From UBA6054 sp964522095 (GTDB taxonomy: Bacteria > Planctomycetota > Phycisphaerae > Phycisphaerales > UBA1924), in NCBI GenBank assembly GCA_964522095.1, contig CAZFSO010000004.1:9399-73398 (forward strand): a DNA stretch of 64,000 nucleotides. Direction: 5' to 3'. Below the pieces are notes generated by a model. The model saw only the letters and a program-made list of their open reading frames with translations. It was not told where the DNA came from and searched no databases. Of the stretch, positions 7,984-15,875 are shown piece after piece (positions within the stretch are counted from its first letter, which is position 1; each line of letters begins with the position of its first letter). Position numbers and translations under genes: made by a program.

Positions 7984-8983
7984 TCAGTAGGATTCGCGCT
8001 TGGCCTGCCCCTTGCGGGTCCGCTCGGAGACGTGGCCGCGCATGCGGGCCGCGTTGGCGTCCGCGAACCGTGCGTCGATGGCCGAGGGGGGGTTGCTCGA
8101 GCCGGCGGGGCCTTGCGGGGCGGCCTGCTCGCGGGTGACGTGGGTCGGGTGGTCCGGCTCGGCCGGGGGCTGGGGGTGGTCGACCGCACCGTCGAGCGTG
8201 TGCTGCTCGGGCGCGGCGGACGCCGGCGCGGGGGGCGCGGCGGCGTGTTCCATCAGTTCCGCGACGGTGGGGGCGTTGCGCGAGCCGCGGGCGGGCGCGT
8301 CGACGCGCGACCGGTTGGCCGAGCGGCTCGCGGGCGACCGTGACGCGGTCTTTTTGGCGGCCTTGGCGGTCTTCTTGGAAGACGCGGCGGAGCGGCCGGA
8401 GGCCCGGGAGGGCGTCCGCTTCGAGGCCTTCGCGGTCTTGCTGGCCGCCTTGCGGGTCGTCTTCTTCGTGCCGGCGGCGGAACGGGTGGTTTTCTTTGCC
8501 GCTTTCCGCGTGGTCTTCTTTCTCGCGGCCTTCTTAGTCGCCTTCTTGGCGGTCTTTTTGGCGGTCTTGCGGGTCGTCTTCTTGGCGGTCCGAGTCGCGG
8601 CCTTCTTGGCGGTCTTTCTCGTGGACTTCTTCGTGGACTTCTTCGTCGTCCGCTGGGTTGCCTTCTTGGCCGCCTTCTTGCCGGCCTTCTTCGAGGCCGG
8701 GCGGGCGGACCGTGCGGCGGCTTTCTTCGACGCCTTCTTGCGGGCGGTCGCCTTGCCGGAAGAACGCGTTCCGGCCTTCCTGGCGGNNNNNNNNNNNNNN
8801 NNNNNNNNNNNNNNNNNNNNNNNNNNNNNNNNNNNNNNNNNNNNNNNNNNNNNNNNNNNNNNNNNNNNNNNNNNNNNNNNNNNNNNTGGCGGCCTTGCCG
8901 GACGCCTTGCGGGTGGTCTTCTTGCGAGAGCCGGCGGTGCCCCTTGCGGAAGCGGCCTTGCTGTTTGCTCGGGTGGCGGCCAT
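7984..8983 (-). CDS. Lysine-rich histone H1-like nucleoid protein, interrupted by assembly gap
   Basis: Basic DNA-binding protein of the bacterial histone-H1-like kind. From the ATG at 8983 it reads MAATRANSKAASARG and then lysine/alanine/threonine-rich sequence. After the gap the same composition continues for about 130 residues as degenerate KKTAKKA/KKTTRKA repeats, then changes to a proline/alanine-rich tail ending ARMRGHVSERTRKGQAKRESY-like before the TGA at 7986-7984. The frames on the two sides differ by one with the 100 N present; an uninterrupted gene needs a true gap length divisible by 3. Probably compacts or organises the nucleoid. Repetitive sequence is the likely cause of the gap. 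Confidence 0.8.
8787..8886. other. Assembly gap of exactly 100 N
   Basis: One hundred N bases inside the lysine-rich repeats of the histone-like gene. The round number suggests a placeholder of unknown true length. Confidence 0.98.
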
Positions 8984-9032
8984 GATGCGTCTCCGTCGGG
9001 TGTCGGCCGGCGCGCGCCGGCCCATGGCGCTC

Positions 9033-9061
9033 AATGTACCGGCACCGGCCGCAGATGCAAA
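9033..9061 (-). promoter_or_regulatory. Candidate sigma-70 promoter of the histone-like gene
   Basis: On the minus strand TTTGCA (9061-9056) and TACATT (9038-9033) are spaced by 17 bp, in an AT-richer patch about 50 bp upstream of the ATG at 8983. Each box matches the consensus at 4 of 6 positions. Confidence 0.4.
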
Positions 9062-9090
9062 TGAATGTCTCTAAACCTGGGGAGTCCGCG

Positions 9091-10521
9091 TCAGCACTCG
9101 GACATGCCGAGGGTGACGGAGAGTTTGACCGCCAGCCCGCCGAGCGAGGTCTCCTTGTACCGCTCGTTCATCTGCTTGGCGGTCTCCCACATCACCGCGA
9201 TCACGTCGTCGAGGGACACCCGGGCGAAGGCGGGGTCGGACTGCTCGGCGATGGTCGCCGAGGTGATGGCCTTGAGCGCTCCCATGGCGTTGCGCTCGAT
9301 GCAGGGGATCTGGACGAGGCCCCCGACGGGGTCGCAGGTCATGCCCAGGTGGTGCTCCATGGCGATCTCGGCGGCCATGAGGACCTGGGCCGGGCTGGCA
9401 CCGAGGAGTTCGGCCAGGCCGGCGGCCGCCATCGAACTGGAGACGCCGATCTCGGCCTGGCAGCCCCCCATGGCGGCGCTGATCGTGGCGTTGCGCTTGA
9501 ACAGGGCGCCGATCTGGCCCGCGGTGAGCAGGAACCGGACGACCTCGTCGTCGGTCAGGGGCTCGGGCCCGAAGCAGGCCCGGTACATCAAAACCGCGGG
9601 GATGACGCCGGCCGCCCCGTTGGTGGGGGCGGTGACGACCCGGCCCATCGCCGCGTTCTCCTCGTTGACCGCGATGGCGTAGCAACTGACGACGCGGATG
9701 ATCTGGTCGAAGGGCAGCCCGGCCGCCCGGACGGTGCCGATGAGCTGGTCGATGTCGGCGCGCTTGATGTCCGGGACGATGTCCCGGAGGAACGACGGGG
9801 CCCGCCGCTTGACGTTCAGCCCGCCCGGGAGGACGCCCTCGATCCGGCAGCCGCGCCGGGCCGACTCGCGCATCACCTCCCAGACCCGCAGCGCCCGGCG
9901 GCGGACCTCGGGCTCGGGGAACCAGGTCAGTTCGTTCGCCAAGACGACGCCCGAGATGGGCTTGCCGGTGGCCTGGCAGTGCCGCAGCAGGTCGCTGGCG
10001 TGGCGGACGGGGTAGGGCGGCATGGCGCGGGCGGCGGAGGCGTCGGCGTCCGACTCGCCTTCGGCCGCGATGAATCCGCCGCCGAGGGAGAAGTAGGTCC
10101 GCCCGACCTCGCCCTCGGGCAGGAGGGCGACGCAGCGCATGGCGTTGGCGTGCTCGGGGTGCCGCTCGTTGCGGTGGAACCGGATCGCCTCGGCCGGGTC
10201 GAAGTCGACTTCGCGGTCGCCCAATCGCACCGACTTGGCGCCGTTCAGCCAGGTGAGTTTCTGCTCGATCGAGTCGACGGCGACCGTCTCGGGGTCCTCG
10301 CCGAGCACGGCGAGGCAGATGGCCTTGTCGGTGGCGTGGCCCCGGCCGGTCAGCGCGAGGCTGCCGATCAACTCGAACCGCAGGCCGGTCAGGCGGTCGA
10401 GCGAGCCGTCGGCCTGCAGGTCGGAGAGGAAACGCTGCACGATCCGCCAGGGGCCGAGCGTGTGCGAACTCGACGGGCCGACGCCCACCTTGAACATGTC
10501 GAACGTGCTGATCGTGGGCAA
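9091..10521 (-). CDS. sdaA: L-serine ammonia-lyase (iron-sulfur type, single chain)
   Basis: Deaminates L-serine to pyruvate with a [4Fe-4S] cluster. The 476-residue chain starts ISTFDMFKVGVGPSSSHTLG, the hallmark of the beta domain of SdaA/SdaB. The alpha domain carries TAPTNGAAGVIPAVL and a cysteine-containing MTCDPVGGLVQIPC segment expected to ligate the cluster. Length and order match the fused bacterial type. The start codon lies 41 bp downstream of the N-formylglutamate amidohydrolase-like gene on the same strand, so it may be the last gene of the amidoligase operon. If so, serine could be a product or precursor in that pathway; this is speculative. Confidence 0.95.
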   Translation of the reverse strand: MPTISTFDMFKVGVGPSSSHTLGPWRIVQRFLSDLQADGSLDRLTGLRFELIGSLALTGRGHATDKAICLAVLGEDPETVAVDSIEQKLTWLNGAKSVRLGDREVDFDPAEAIRFHRNERHPEHANAMRCVALLPEGEVGRTYFSLGGGFIAAEGESDADASAARAMPPYPVRHASDLLRHCQATGKPISGVVLANELTWFPEPEVRRRALRVWEVMRESARRGCRIEGVLPGGLNVKRRAPSFLRDIVPDIKRADIDQLIGTVRAAGLPFDQIIRVVSCYAIAVNEENAAMGRVVTAPTNGAAGVIPAVLMYRACFGPEPLTDDEVVRFLLTAGQIGALFKRNATISAAMGGCQAEIGVSSSMAAAGLAELLGASPAQVLMAAEIAMEHHLGMTCDPVGGLVQIPCIERNAMGALKAITSATIAEQSDPAFARVSLDDVIAVMWETAKQMNERYKETSLGGLAVKLSVTLGMSEC

Positions 10522-10562
10522 CCCGGGGACTCCTTGGGCCGGAGGATCCTACGGCCGCGCCG

Positions 10563-11291
10563 TCAGCCGGGGAGGGTTTCGCCCAGCAGGTCGCCCACGG
10601 ACGCCTGGTTCTCGGGAGAAGCCAGGAGGCCCTGGCGGACCTCGACCTCGAGCCCGGCGTAGGCGGCTTCGGGGAACACCGACCGCAGCCGGGTCGTCAG
10701 GCCATCGTCCGTGCCGAGGTAGGGCTCGTTGAAGCGGATGCGAAGATCGCACGCGGCTTCCAGCCCGGCCCGCCAAAGGGCGCACAGGTCGGCCTCCCGG
10801 GGTCGGGCCGGGTCGAACAGCAGGCCGACGTCCAGGTTGCGGGCATGGCCTTCGAGCACGTCGGTGAAGGAATGGACGGCGACGTGGAGCACGCGCTGGC
10901 CGTGGTCGGCCCAGTCGCGCACGAGGCGTTCGACGCTGCGGCGGTGGGGGTGGTAAAACCGGTCGAGGATCTTGGTGCGTTCGGCGTCCGGCAGGCCGCG
11001 GGTGGTGGCGCTGAACAGGCCGGGGTTGTCCGGGGACCGGTTCGCCTCGACCAGGAGGCGCGTGGTGGTGGTCGCGAGCAGCGGCGCCGACCGGCGCACC
11101 GCCAGGCGCAGGGCCACGCCCAGCGCGCCGGGGTCCCAGCCCCGGTGGGAGTCGAGTTCGGCCCGGGCGTGGGCGAACAGGGCGGCGTAGGCGGCGGGCA
11201 CCTCGTTGCCGGCGTGCTCGCAGGTGACGAGCAGGCGGGAGAAGGGGGGTGGGGGGGCCAGGGGGGGTGAGGGGGGCGGCTCAGTCGGCAT
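10563..11291 (-). CDS. N-formylglutamate amidohydrolase-family hydrolase
   Basis: 242-residue zinc hydrolase of the N-formylglutamate deformylase/FGase family. Visible motifs: LLVTCEHAGNEVP near the N-terminus, a SHRGWDPGA segment, LVEANRSPDN, and VHSFTDVLEG. The N-terminus is proline-rich. It overlaps the end of the GCS2-like gene by 11 bp, so the two are translated together. The neighbours are ligases and a peptidase rather than histidine-degradation genes, so the substrate is probably an N-acyl or peptide-like amide made by this operon, not N-formylglutamate. The function is inferred from family and context. Confidence 0.85.
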   Translation of the reverse strand: MPTEPPPSPPLAPPPPFSRLLVTCEHAGNEVPAAYAALFAHARAELDSHRGWDPGALGVALRLAVRRSAPLLATTTTRLLVEANRSPDNPGLFSATTRGLPDAERTKILDRFYHPHRRSVERLVRDWADHGQRVLHVAVHSFTDVLEGHARNLDVGLLFDPARPREADLCALWRAGLEAACDLRIRFNEPYLGTDDGLTTRLRSVFPEAAYAGLEVEVRQGLLASPENQASVGDLLGETLPG

Positions 11292-12516
11292 GGAACATCC
11301 TGCCCTGCGCCAGGCAGTCGCACAGTTCGGCGTACACCGCGTGGAGTCGGGCGCGGTCCGGGTCCGGGCCGACGGCGCGGCGGATTCGGGTCGAGAGGGT
11401 CCCGGCCCGGAGGAGGCTCGATACCGCGTCGTCGGTCGGAAGGGTCCGGTCCGCGAGTGTCCGCCAGACGTCGCCGGCGGGCGTAGCGCGGGGCGGCAGG
11501 CCGAGGGCGGTAAGGAGGGCTGCGTCGCGCACCACGGCGTGCTCGGCGTCGCGGATGGTGTCCAGAAGGACCGCGTGCAGGGACTCGGTGCTCGGCGCCC
11601 GCTGGGCGGCGTCCGTCGACCAGCGGCCTTCTGTCAGCGCTCGGACGGTTTCGCAGACCAGCCGGACGACGGCCATGTCGGCGGCGGGGCACTCCTGGAT
11701 GTCGATGACCCGGATCTCGATGGCGCCGCGGTCGAAGCGGGCCATGCCGCCCCGGGCGTTGGCGAACTCGTGGCGCAGCACGCCCTCGGGGTCCAAGGGG
11801 GCGAGTTGGGCGTACAGGGGGCCGAGCACCTCGGACTCGAAGGCGGCGCGGGTGAAGATTGGCTCGGGCACGACCAGGCCGGCCATCGCGGGCACGCGGG
11901 CCGAGTTCGTGCGGTAGACCTCCATCCGGTGGTCCGCGAAGTCGGAACGGCGGGCGTCGACGACCGGGGAACTGGCGGCCAGGGCGGGGATCAGCGGCAC
12001 CACCAGCCGGACGGCTGCGTGCAGGCGGCTGAACTCCTCGTCGTCGGCGAAGGGCAGGTTGACGTGGGTGCTCTGGAGGTTGGCCCAGCCGTGCCCGCGG
12101 CAGCCGAAGATCCGGTCGTAGGCCCGGTAGATCTCGGTGTTCTCGTGCGGCCAGAGGCGCATCTCGCGGTGAGGGTCCATCCACGGGTGCATGCCGGTGG
12201 GCATGAGGCGGCAGCCCATGGTGTCCAGCAGTTGGTTGATGCGTGCGACCTGCTCCTGGAAGACCCGCTCCAGACTGTCGAGGTGGGGCGTGGGCCGGGC
12301 GGTCTTGATCTCGACCACGTGCAGGGCGAGTTCGTTGGACCAGGAGGCCGGGCCGTCGGGGCCGTCGGGCAGGTGGTCGCCCGAGGCGTCGGAGCCGGCG
12401 GCGGCGAACAGGCGGTCGGCGACCGGGCGCACGTCGAGCGTGTCGCGGTCGACGATCATGTACTCGAGTTCGACGCCGTACGCGTCGAAGAGGCCCAGGG
12501 GGAACCGGTAGTTCAC
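11281..12516 (-). CDS. GCS2-like carboxylate-amine ligase (glutamate-cysteine ligase family)
   Basis: 411-residue member of the glutamine-synthetase/GCS2 fold, which joins an amino acid carboxylate to an amine with ATP. Family-like marks: GVELEYMIVD at the N-terminus (metal-binding acidic residues), HVVEIKTARP, STHVNLPFAD, and a late GAIEIRVIDIQECP. A GTG start at 12516 is chosen because GAGGAG lies 8 nt upstream and because it overlaps the preceding stop in a GTGA. It sits between the ATP-grasp ligase and the FGase-like hydrolase. Substrates unknown; an unusual glutamyl-type amide or peptide is the likeliest product. Confidence 0.88.
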   Translation of the reverse strand: MNYRFPLGLFDAYGVELEYMIVDRDTLDVRPVADRLFAAAGSDASGDHLPDGPDGPASWSNELALHVVEIKTARPTPHLDSLERVFQEQVARINQLLDTMGCRLMPTGMHPWMDPHREMRLWPHENTEIYRAYDRIFGCRGHGWANLQSTHVNLPFADDEEFSRLHAAVRLVVPLIPALAASSPVVDARRSDFADHRMEVYRTNSARVPAMAGLVVPEPIFTRAAFESEVLGPLYAQLAPLDPEGVLRHEFANARGGMARFDRGAIEIRVIDIQECPAADMAVVRLVCETVRALTEGRWSTDAAQRAPSTESLHAVLLDTIRDAEHAVVRDAALLTALGLPPRATPAGDVWRTLADRTLPTDDAVSSLLRAGTLSTRIRRAVGPDPDRARLHAVYAELCDCLAQGRMFHAD

Positions 12517-13964
12517 GACCGGGGCTCCTCGAATCGGCGCAGGAAGTAGTCCATGACGGCCAGGTAGAGCCGGTCGCCGAGCAGCGCGTCCTCGATGCCG
12601 GCGTCGATGTTGGGGTTGTCGTTGACCTCGATGACCACGGCCTTGCCGCCGACGACCTTCAGGTCCACGCCGTAGAGCCCCTCGCCCATCAGGGCGGCGG
12701 AGCGCACGGCGAGTTTGAGAACGTCGTCGGGCACCTTCTGGATGGGGACGGCGGTGAAGTCGCCGTACTCGACCCCTTCCTCGGCGTGCTGGACGATCTG
12801 CCAGTGCCCGGGGGCCATGCCGTAGCGGCAGGCGAACAGCGGCGAGCCCCCGAGCACGCCGACGCGCCAGTCGTACTCGGTGGGCACGAACTCCTGGGCG
12901 ATGAGCAGGTCGCTCTCTTCGAAGAGCTGCTCGAGGCGCTGCTCGAGGTCCTCGCCGGAGTCGATCCGGCGCACGCCGACGGAGAAGGCGCTGTCCGGCT
13001 TCTTGAGGACGCACGGGAAGCCCAGCGAGCGGATGCCCTCCGCGGCGTTCTCCTGCGAGAGGATCAGCGTGCGGGGGGTGGCCAGGCGGTGGCGGTTGAG
13101 GGTCTCGGCCAGGTAGACCTTGTTCGTGCAGCGCACGATCGAGCGCGGGTCGTCGACGACGACCAGCCCCTCGGCCGACGCCCGGCGCGAGAAGCGGTAG
13201 GTGTGGTGGTTGACCTGCGTGGTCTCGCGGATGAACAGGCCGTTGTACTCGGCGATGCGCCCGTAACTGTCCTTCTCGATCAGGTCGCAGCGGATGCCCA
13301 TCGACTCGCCCGCCTGGACGAAGCGCTTGAGGGCGGCGGCGTTCGACGGGGGGATCTCCTCCGCCGGGTTGTGCAGAATCGCCAGGTCGAAGCGGGCGGG
13401 GGGCGCGGACTTGCTCTTGCGCGGCGAGCGGCGCAGGTAGCGCTCGGCCTGCTCGATCACGAAAGGGCGGTGCGACTCGGGCACGTCGCCGAGGCCGAGC
13501 ACCTTCACCCCGGTCATGCGCCATCGCCCGTCCTTCTCGAACCTTGCCCGCAGCAGGGGCGCGGGGAAGGCGTTGAACACCGCCTGGGCGAGTTTGTCGT
13601 GCCCGCCGGCGAGGTTGTGGCCGAAGTAGATGCTCACGTCGAACTCGTCGGACTTGATGCGCTTGAGGTTCTCCTGGATCAACTCGTCCAGGTCCTGCGA
13701 CGCCACCCGGATCACCGGCGCCAGTTTGAGGTCCTGGATCACCGAGACCGACGGCAGCGGCTTGTGCCCCCGCGCCTCGGCCAGCAGCGACACGTAGTAC
13801 CCCGCCGCCTGGTAGCGGAACGACCGGCACAGGTTGAACACCTTGCGCCCCGGCCCCTGGGCGTACTCGGGGTCCGAGAGGTACTGGTACGACGAGACGA
13901 GTTCCATGCCCGGGAACTTCAGCGGCCACCGCTTGGGGGTGTCGACGACGAGCAGCGGCTTCAC
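12513..13964 (-). CDS. RLAN-domain RimK-type ATP-grasp ligase
   Basis: 483-residue fusion. Residues 1 to about 170 match the RimK-like ATP-grasp N-terminal (RLAN) domain: PLLVVDTPKRWPLKFPG and a YYVSLLAEARGHKPLPSV segment. The C-terminal half is an ATP-grasp fold with FIRETTQVNHHTYRF, TPRTLIL, the nucleotide-binding PCVLKKPDSAFSVGV, and metal ligands in VIEVNDNPNIDAG. RimK-type enzymes add amino acids to a carboxylate through an acyl phosphate. The GTG start at 13964 overlaps the C39 gene's TGA as GTGA, and the stop likewise overlaps the GCS2-like start. The product is unknown. Two different amidoligases in one operon suggest stepwise building of a small peptide-like compound or a protein tag. 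Confidence 0.9.
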   Translation of the reverse strand: MKPLLVVDTPKRWPLKFPGMELVSSYQYLSDPEYAQGPGRKVFNLCRSFRYQAAGYYVSLLAEARGHKPLPSVSVIQDLKLAPVIRVASQDLDELIQENLKRIKSDEFDVSIYFGHNLAGGHDKLAQAVFNAFPAPLLRARFEKDGRWRMTGVKVLGLGDVPESHRPFVIEQAERYLRRSPRKSKSAPPARFDLAILHNPAEEIPPSNAAALKRFVQAGESMGIRCDLIEKDSYGRIAEYNGLFIRETTQVNHHTYRFSRRASAEGLVVVDDPRSIVRCTNKVYLAETLNRHRLATPRTLILSQENAAEGIRSLGFPCVLKKPDSAFSVGVRRIDSGEDLEQRLEQLFEESDLLIAQEFVPTEYDWRVGVLGGSPLFACRYGMAPGHWQIVQHAEEGVEYGDFTAVPIQKVPDDVLKLAVRSAALMGEGLYGVDLKVVGGKAVVIEVNDNPNIDAGIEDALLGDRLYLAVMDYFLRRFEEPRS

Positions 13965-14776
13965 GGTTCTTGTTCCTCGGCGGGGCGTGCGTCCGGCCCG
14001 TCGGTGGACGGCTCGAGCACGAGCAGGTTGGCGTCGTACGTCAGCACGCCGAGCATGATCGAGGGGATGATCCGCGACATCGGCACCATGTAGTTGCGCG
14101 TCGAGAAGGGCGGGTTGTCCGCGAGCGGGTCGGCGACGTGGACCGACCGCGTGGCCGGGTCGTAGCCGTGGAGGACGACGAAGTGGCCCTGCGGCACGCC
14201 GCGCACGTCGTCGGGGTCGTCGTTCGGGCCGTACTCGCGGCAGGCCCGGTAAAGGTAGGTCGCGCTCAGGCCGGTCAACACCGGCCGGCCGGAGCGCACG
14301 TGCCCGACGAGCAGTTCGGTGGTGGGGTCCTCGAGCCGGATTTGGCCGCCGAGTCGCGCGAAGTCCAGGTAGGAGCGGGTGGCCGCCTGGAACTTGGCGT
14401 TCGTCTTGCCCTTCTCGGCGGCCTGCGCGACAAGTTTGTGCTCGAGCAGTTCGCCCGGCGCGGAGCCGTCCGCGCCGAACCAGGTCGGGTCGAACAGCGT
14501 GAGGTTGAAGGTGTAGAGGGTCGCGCGCATGCCCCGGCGCAGGGCGTCGATTCCGAGGACCACCGCCAGCGTGCCGCGTCCGGTCTCGGGCCGGGAGAGA
14601 TCCCAGACCGAGTCGATGACCTCCTCCAGCCGGCAGTCCAGGCCCCAGTACCGGTAGACGGCGTGGAGCGACGTCGGCCCGCACGTCTCGTCGGTCGGCT
14701 GAAGGCTCATCTCGACGGGCAGGACGCTGGACCGGTCCGTGGGTTGTTGCTCGGCCCCCAAGAGGCGATGGGTCAT
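13961..14776 (-). CDS. C39-like papain-fold peptidase, first gene of the amidoligase operon
   Basis: 271-residue cysteine peptidase-like protein. Catalytic positions can be picked out: Cys in DETCGPTSLHAVYRYWG, His in GHFVVLHGYDP and Asp in VHVADPLADNP, the order seen in bacteriocin-type C39 peptidases. There is no membrane segment or signal peptide, so it should act in the cytoplasm. The ATG at 14776 is preferred over upstream codons because GGAGG lies 5 nt before it. The gene ends in a GTGA overlap with the ATP-grasp ligase. It may process a peptide made or carried by the ligases. A structured leader with a terminator lies 112 nt upstream on the same strand. Confidence 0.85.
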   Translation of the reverse strand: MTHRLLGAEQQPTDRSSVLPVEMSLQPTDETCGPTSLHAVYRYWGLDCRLEEVIDSVWDLSRPETGRGTLAVVLGIDALRRGMRATLYTFNLTLFDPTWFGADGSAPGELLEHKLVAQAAEKGKTNAKFQAATRSYLDFARLGGQIRLEDPTTELLVGHVRSGRPVLTGLSATYLYRACREYGPNDDPDDVRGVPQGHFVVLHGYDPATRSVHVADPLADNPPFSTRNYMVPMSRIIPSIMLGVLTYDANLLVLEPSTDGPDARPAEEQEP

Positions 14777-14888
14777 CCGACCCTCCGTTCGGCGACTGAC
14801 GCGGCTGGCGTCACGCACCCCGGATTCTAAGCACCGCAACCCGCCCCGCCCGCCGTCGAACCCGGCGGGGGACGGAGAGGATTTCCGC

Positions 14889-14926
14889 AAAAAAAAGAGC
14901 GGAAGCTCTTCGAAAAGAACTTCCGC
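14889..14926 (-). terminator. Intrinsic terminator in the leader of the amidoligase operon
   Basis: Read on the minus strand: stem GCGGAAG-TTCTT, loop TTCG, AAGAG-CTTCCGC, then T-C and eight T residues. The stem has 11 pairs and one mismatch. It points toward the C39 gene and ends 112 nt before its start codon. There is no minus-strand gene upstream for it to serve, so it either ends a small RNA or acts as an attenuator. Confidence 0.85.
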
Positions 14927-15051
14927 CGGACGCTCCAAGCCGTCTCATCCTCCCCGACGGGACAGGCTCGGAGCGTGCTCTGGAGCACGTTCGGCCGCCG
15001 GAGCGGCCCTCCCTTCAAGGCGACAACGGGACGCAGCGGTCACGCGCGTTT

Positions 15052-15062
15052 CGAAAATTTCG
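15052..15062. promoter_or_regulatory. Short AT-rich inverted repeat in the sigma factor/amidoligase divergent region
   Basis: CGAAA-A-TTTCG is a perfect inverted repeat in an otherwise very GC-rich 416-bp divergent intergenic region. It could be an operator or part of a promoter for either side. There is no direct evidence of function. The rest of the intergenic region, apart from the leader RNA, shows nothing I can name. Confidence 0.25.
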
Positions 15063-15192
15063 AGAATCTTCGGGGTTCGCCGGTGTGAAACCCGGGGGAA
15101 GAGCCCGTCTGGGCCGGCAAACGGCGGTCGGCCATCCCCCCGTTCGGGTTGAGGGGCATCCTGCCCCCGTGGCGAACACTACACTCGGTCGT

Positions 15193-15831
15193 ATGTCCTC
15201 CCCGTCCCTGCATGAAGGGCTGCTGGCCAAGGCAGAGTCCGGCGATGTCGATGCGCTGGTCCGGCTGCTCGAAGAGATCGGCCCGACGGTGCGCGCCGTC
15301 ATCGAACCGAAGATCGGGCGCAAGCATCGCTCCGTGCTGTCCTGCGACGACGTGATGCAGGTCACCTACATGGAGTGCCTTTCCAGGTTCGACGCCTTCG
15401 GGGGCGGGGGGACCCGTGGCTTCCTGGCGTGGCTGATCCGGATCGCAGAGAACAACCTCATCGACGCGGTCCGCGGGCTTGAGGCGGCCAAACGCCCGAA
15501 CGCCTCTCGGCGGGTGGGGGCGGGGGGCCGGGACGACTCGACCATCGCCATGGTCGAAGCGCTCGGGGTGACGATCTCGACGCCCTCGCTGGCCGCCGCC
15601 CGGGGCGAGGTGGTGTCCAGCATCCAGGGCGCGGTCGAGCGGCTCCCGGAGAGTTACGCACGCGTCGTCTCGATGTACGACCTGGAAGGCCGGCCCATCG
15701 AGGAGGTCGTGCAGGAACTGGGCCGGAGCAAGGGCGCGGTGTACATGCTCCGGGCCCGCGCCCACGAGCATCTGCGGGACCTTCTGGGCTCGGAATCGAA
15801 GTTTTTCACAAAAGTTGACTCAACCCGGTAA
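15193..15831 (+). CDS. ECF-type RNA polymerase sigma factor
   Basis: 212-residue sigma factor with region 2 (DDVMQVTYMECL to NLIDAVRGL) and region 4 (AVERLPESYARVV, then RSKGAVYMLRARAHEHL as the helix-turn-helix). Start taken at the ATG at 15193; open sequence continues upstream without a better ribosome site. A Ser/Thr kinase starts 44 bp downstream on the same strand. In planctomycetes, ECF factors of this kind are commonly encoded next to kinases, which may take the place of an anti-sigma factor by phosphorylating the sigma factor. No anti-sigma gene is seen. Confidence 0.9.
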   Translation: MSSPSLHEGLLAKAESGDVDALVRLLEEIGPTVRAVIEPKIGRKHRSVLSCDDVMQVTYMECLSRFDAFGGGGTRGFLAWLIRIAENNLIDAVRGLEAAKRPNASRRVGAGGRDDSTIAMVEALGVTISTPSLAAARGEVVSSIQGAVERLPESYARVVSMYDLEGRPIEEVVQELGRSKGAVYMLRARAHEHLRDLLGSESKFFTKVDSTR

Positions 15832-15875
15832 TATCGCGTGACCAACCTGAGTGGTTTTCCGCTGATCGGGGTGGT

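Larger units (their letters stand above)
14889..15062 (-). ncRNA. Candidate structured leader RNA (riboswitch/attenuator) or sRNA
   Basis: Minus-strand region with consecutive hairpins. GGCCGC-TCCG-GCGGCC lies at 15008-14993, CGTGCT/AGCACG at 14989-14974, and an 11-bp stem CGCTCCGAGCC/GGCTTGGAGCG (14975-14965 with 14941-14931) encloses a 23-nt loop. The terminator at 14926-14889 follows. GGAGCG of the second arm can also pair with an identical CGCTCC in the first hairpin, so mutually exclusive folds are possible. I do not recognise a known riboswitch, 6S, SRP, tmRNA or RNase P signature. The 5' end is uncertain; an AT-rich patch at about 15050-15070 may mark the promoter side. Confidence 0.5.

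Noticed and set aside
8000..9064. Plus-strand open frame across the N gap
   Set aside because: Its translation (FLAVFLAVLRVVF type) is the complement of the lysine repeats; the minus-strand lysine-rich protein is the real gene.
12517..13929. Extended frame upstream of the GCS2-like gene
   Set aside because: It lies inside the ATP-grasp gene in another frame. The GTG at 12516 has a good ribosome site and a GTGA junction.
14827..15018. Small minus-strand protein in the leader upstream of the C39-like gene
   Set aside because: No ribosome site, and the hairpins and terminator run through it; the sequence looks like structured RNA rather than coding.
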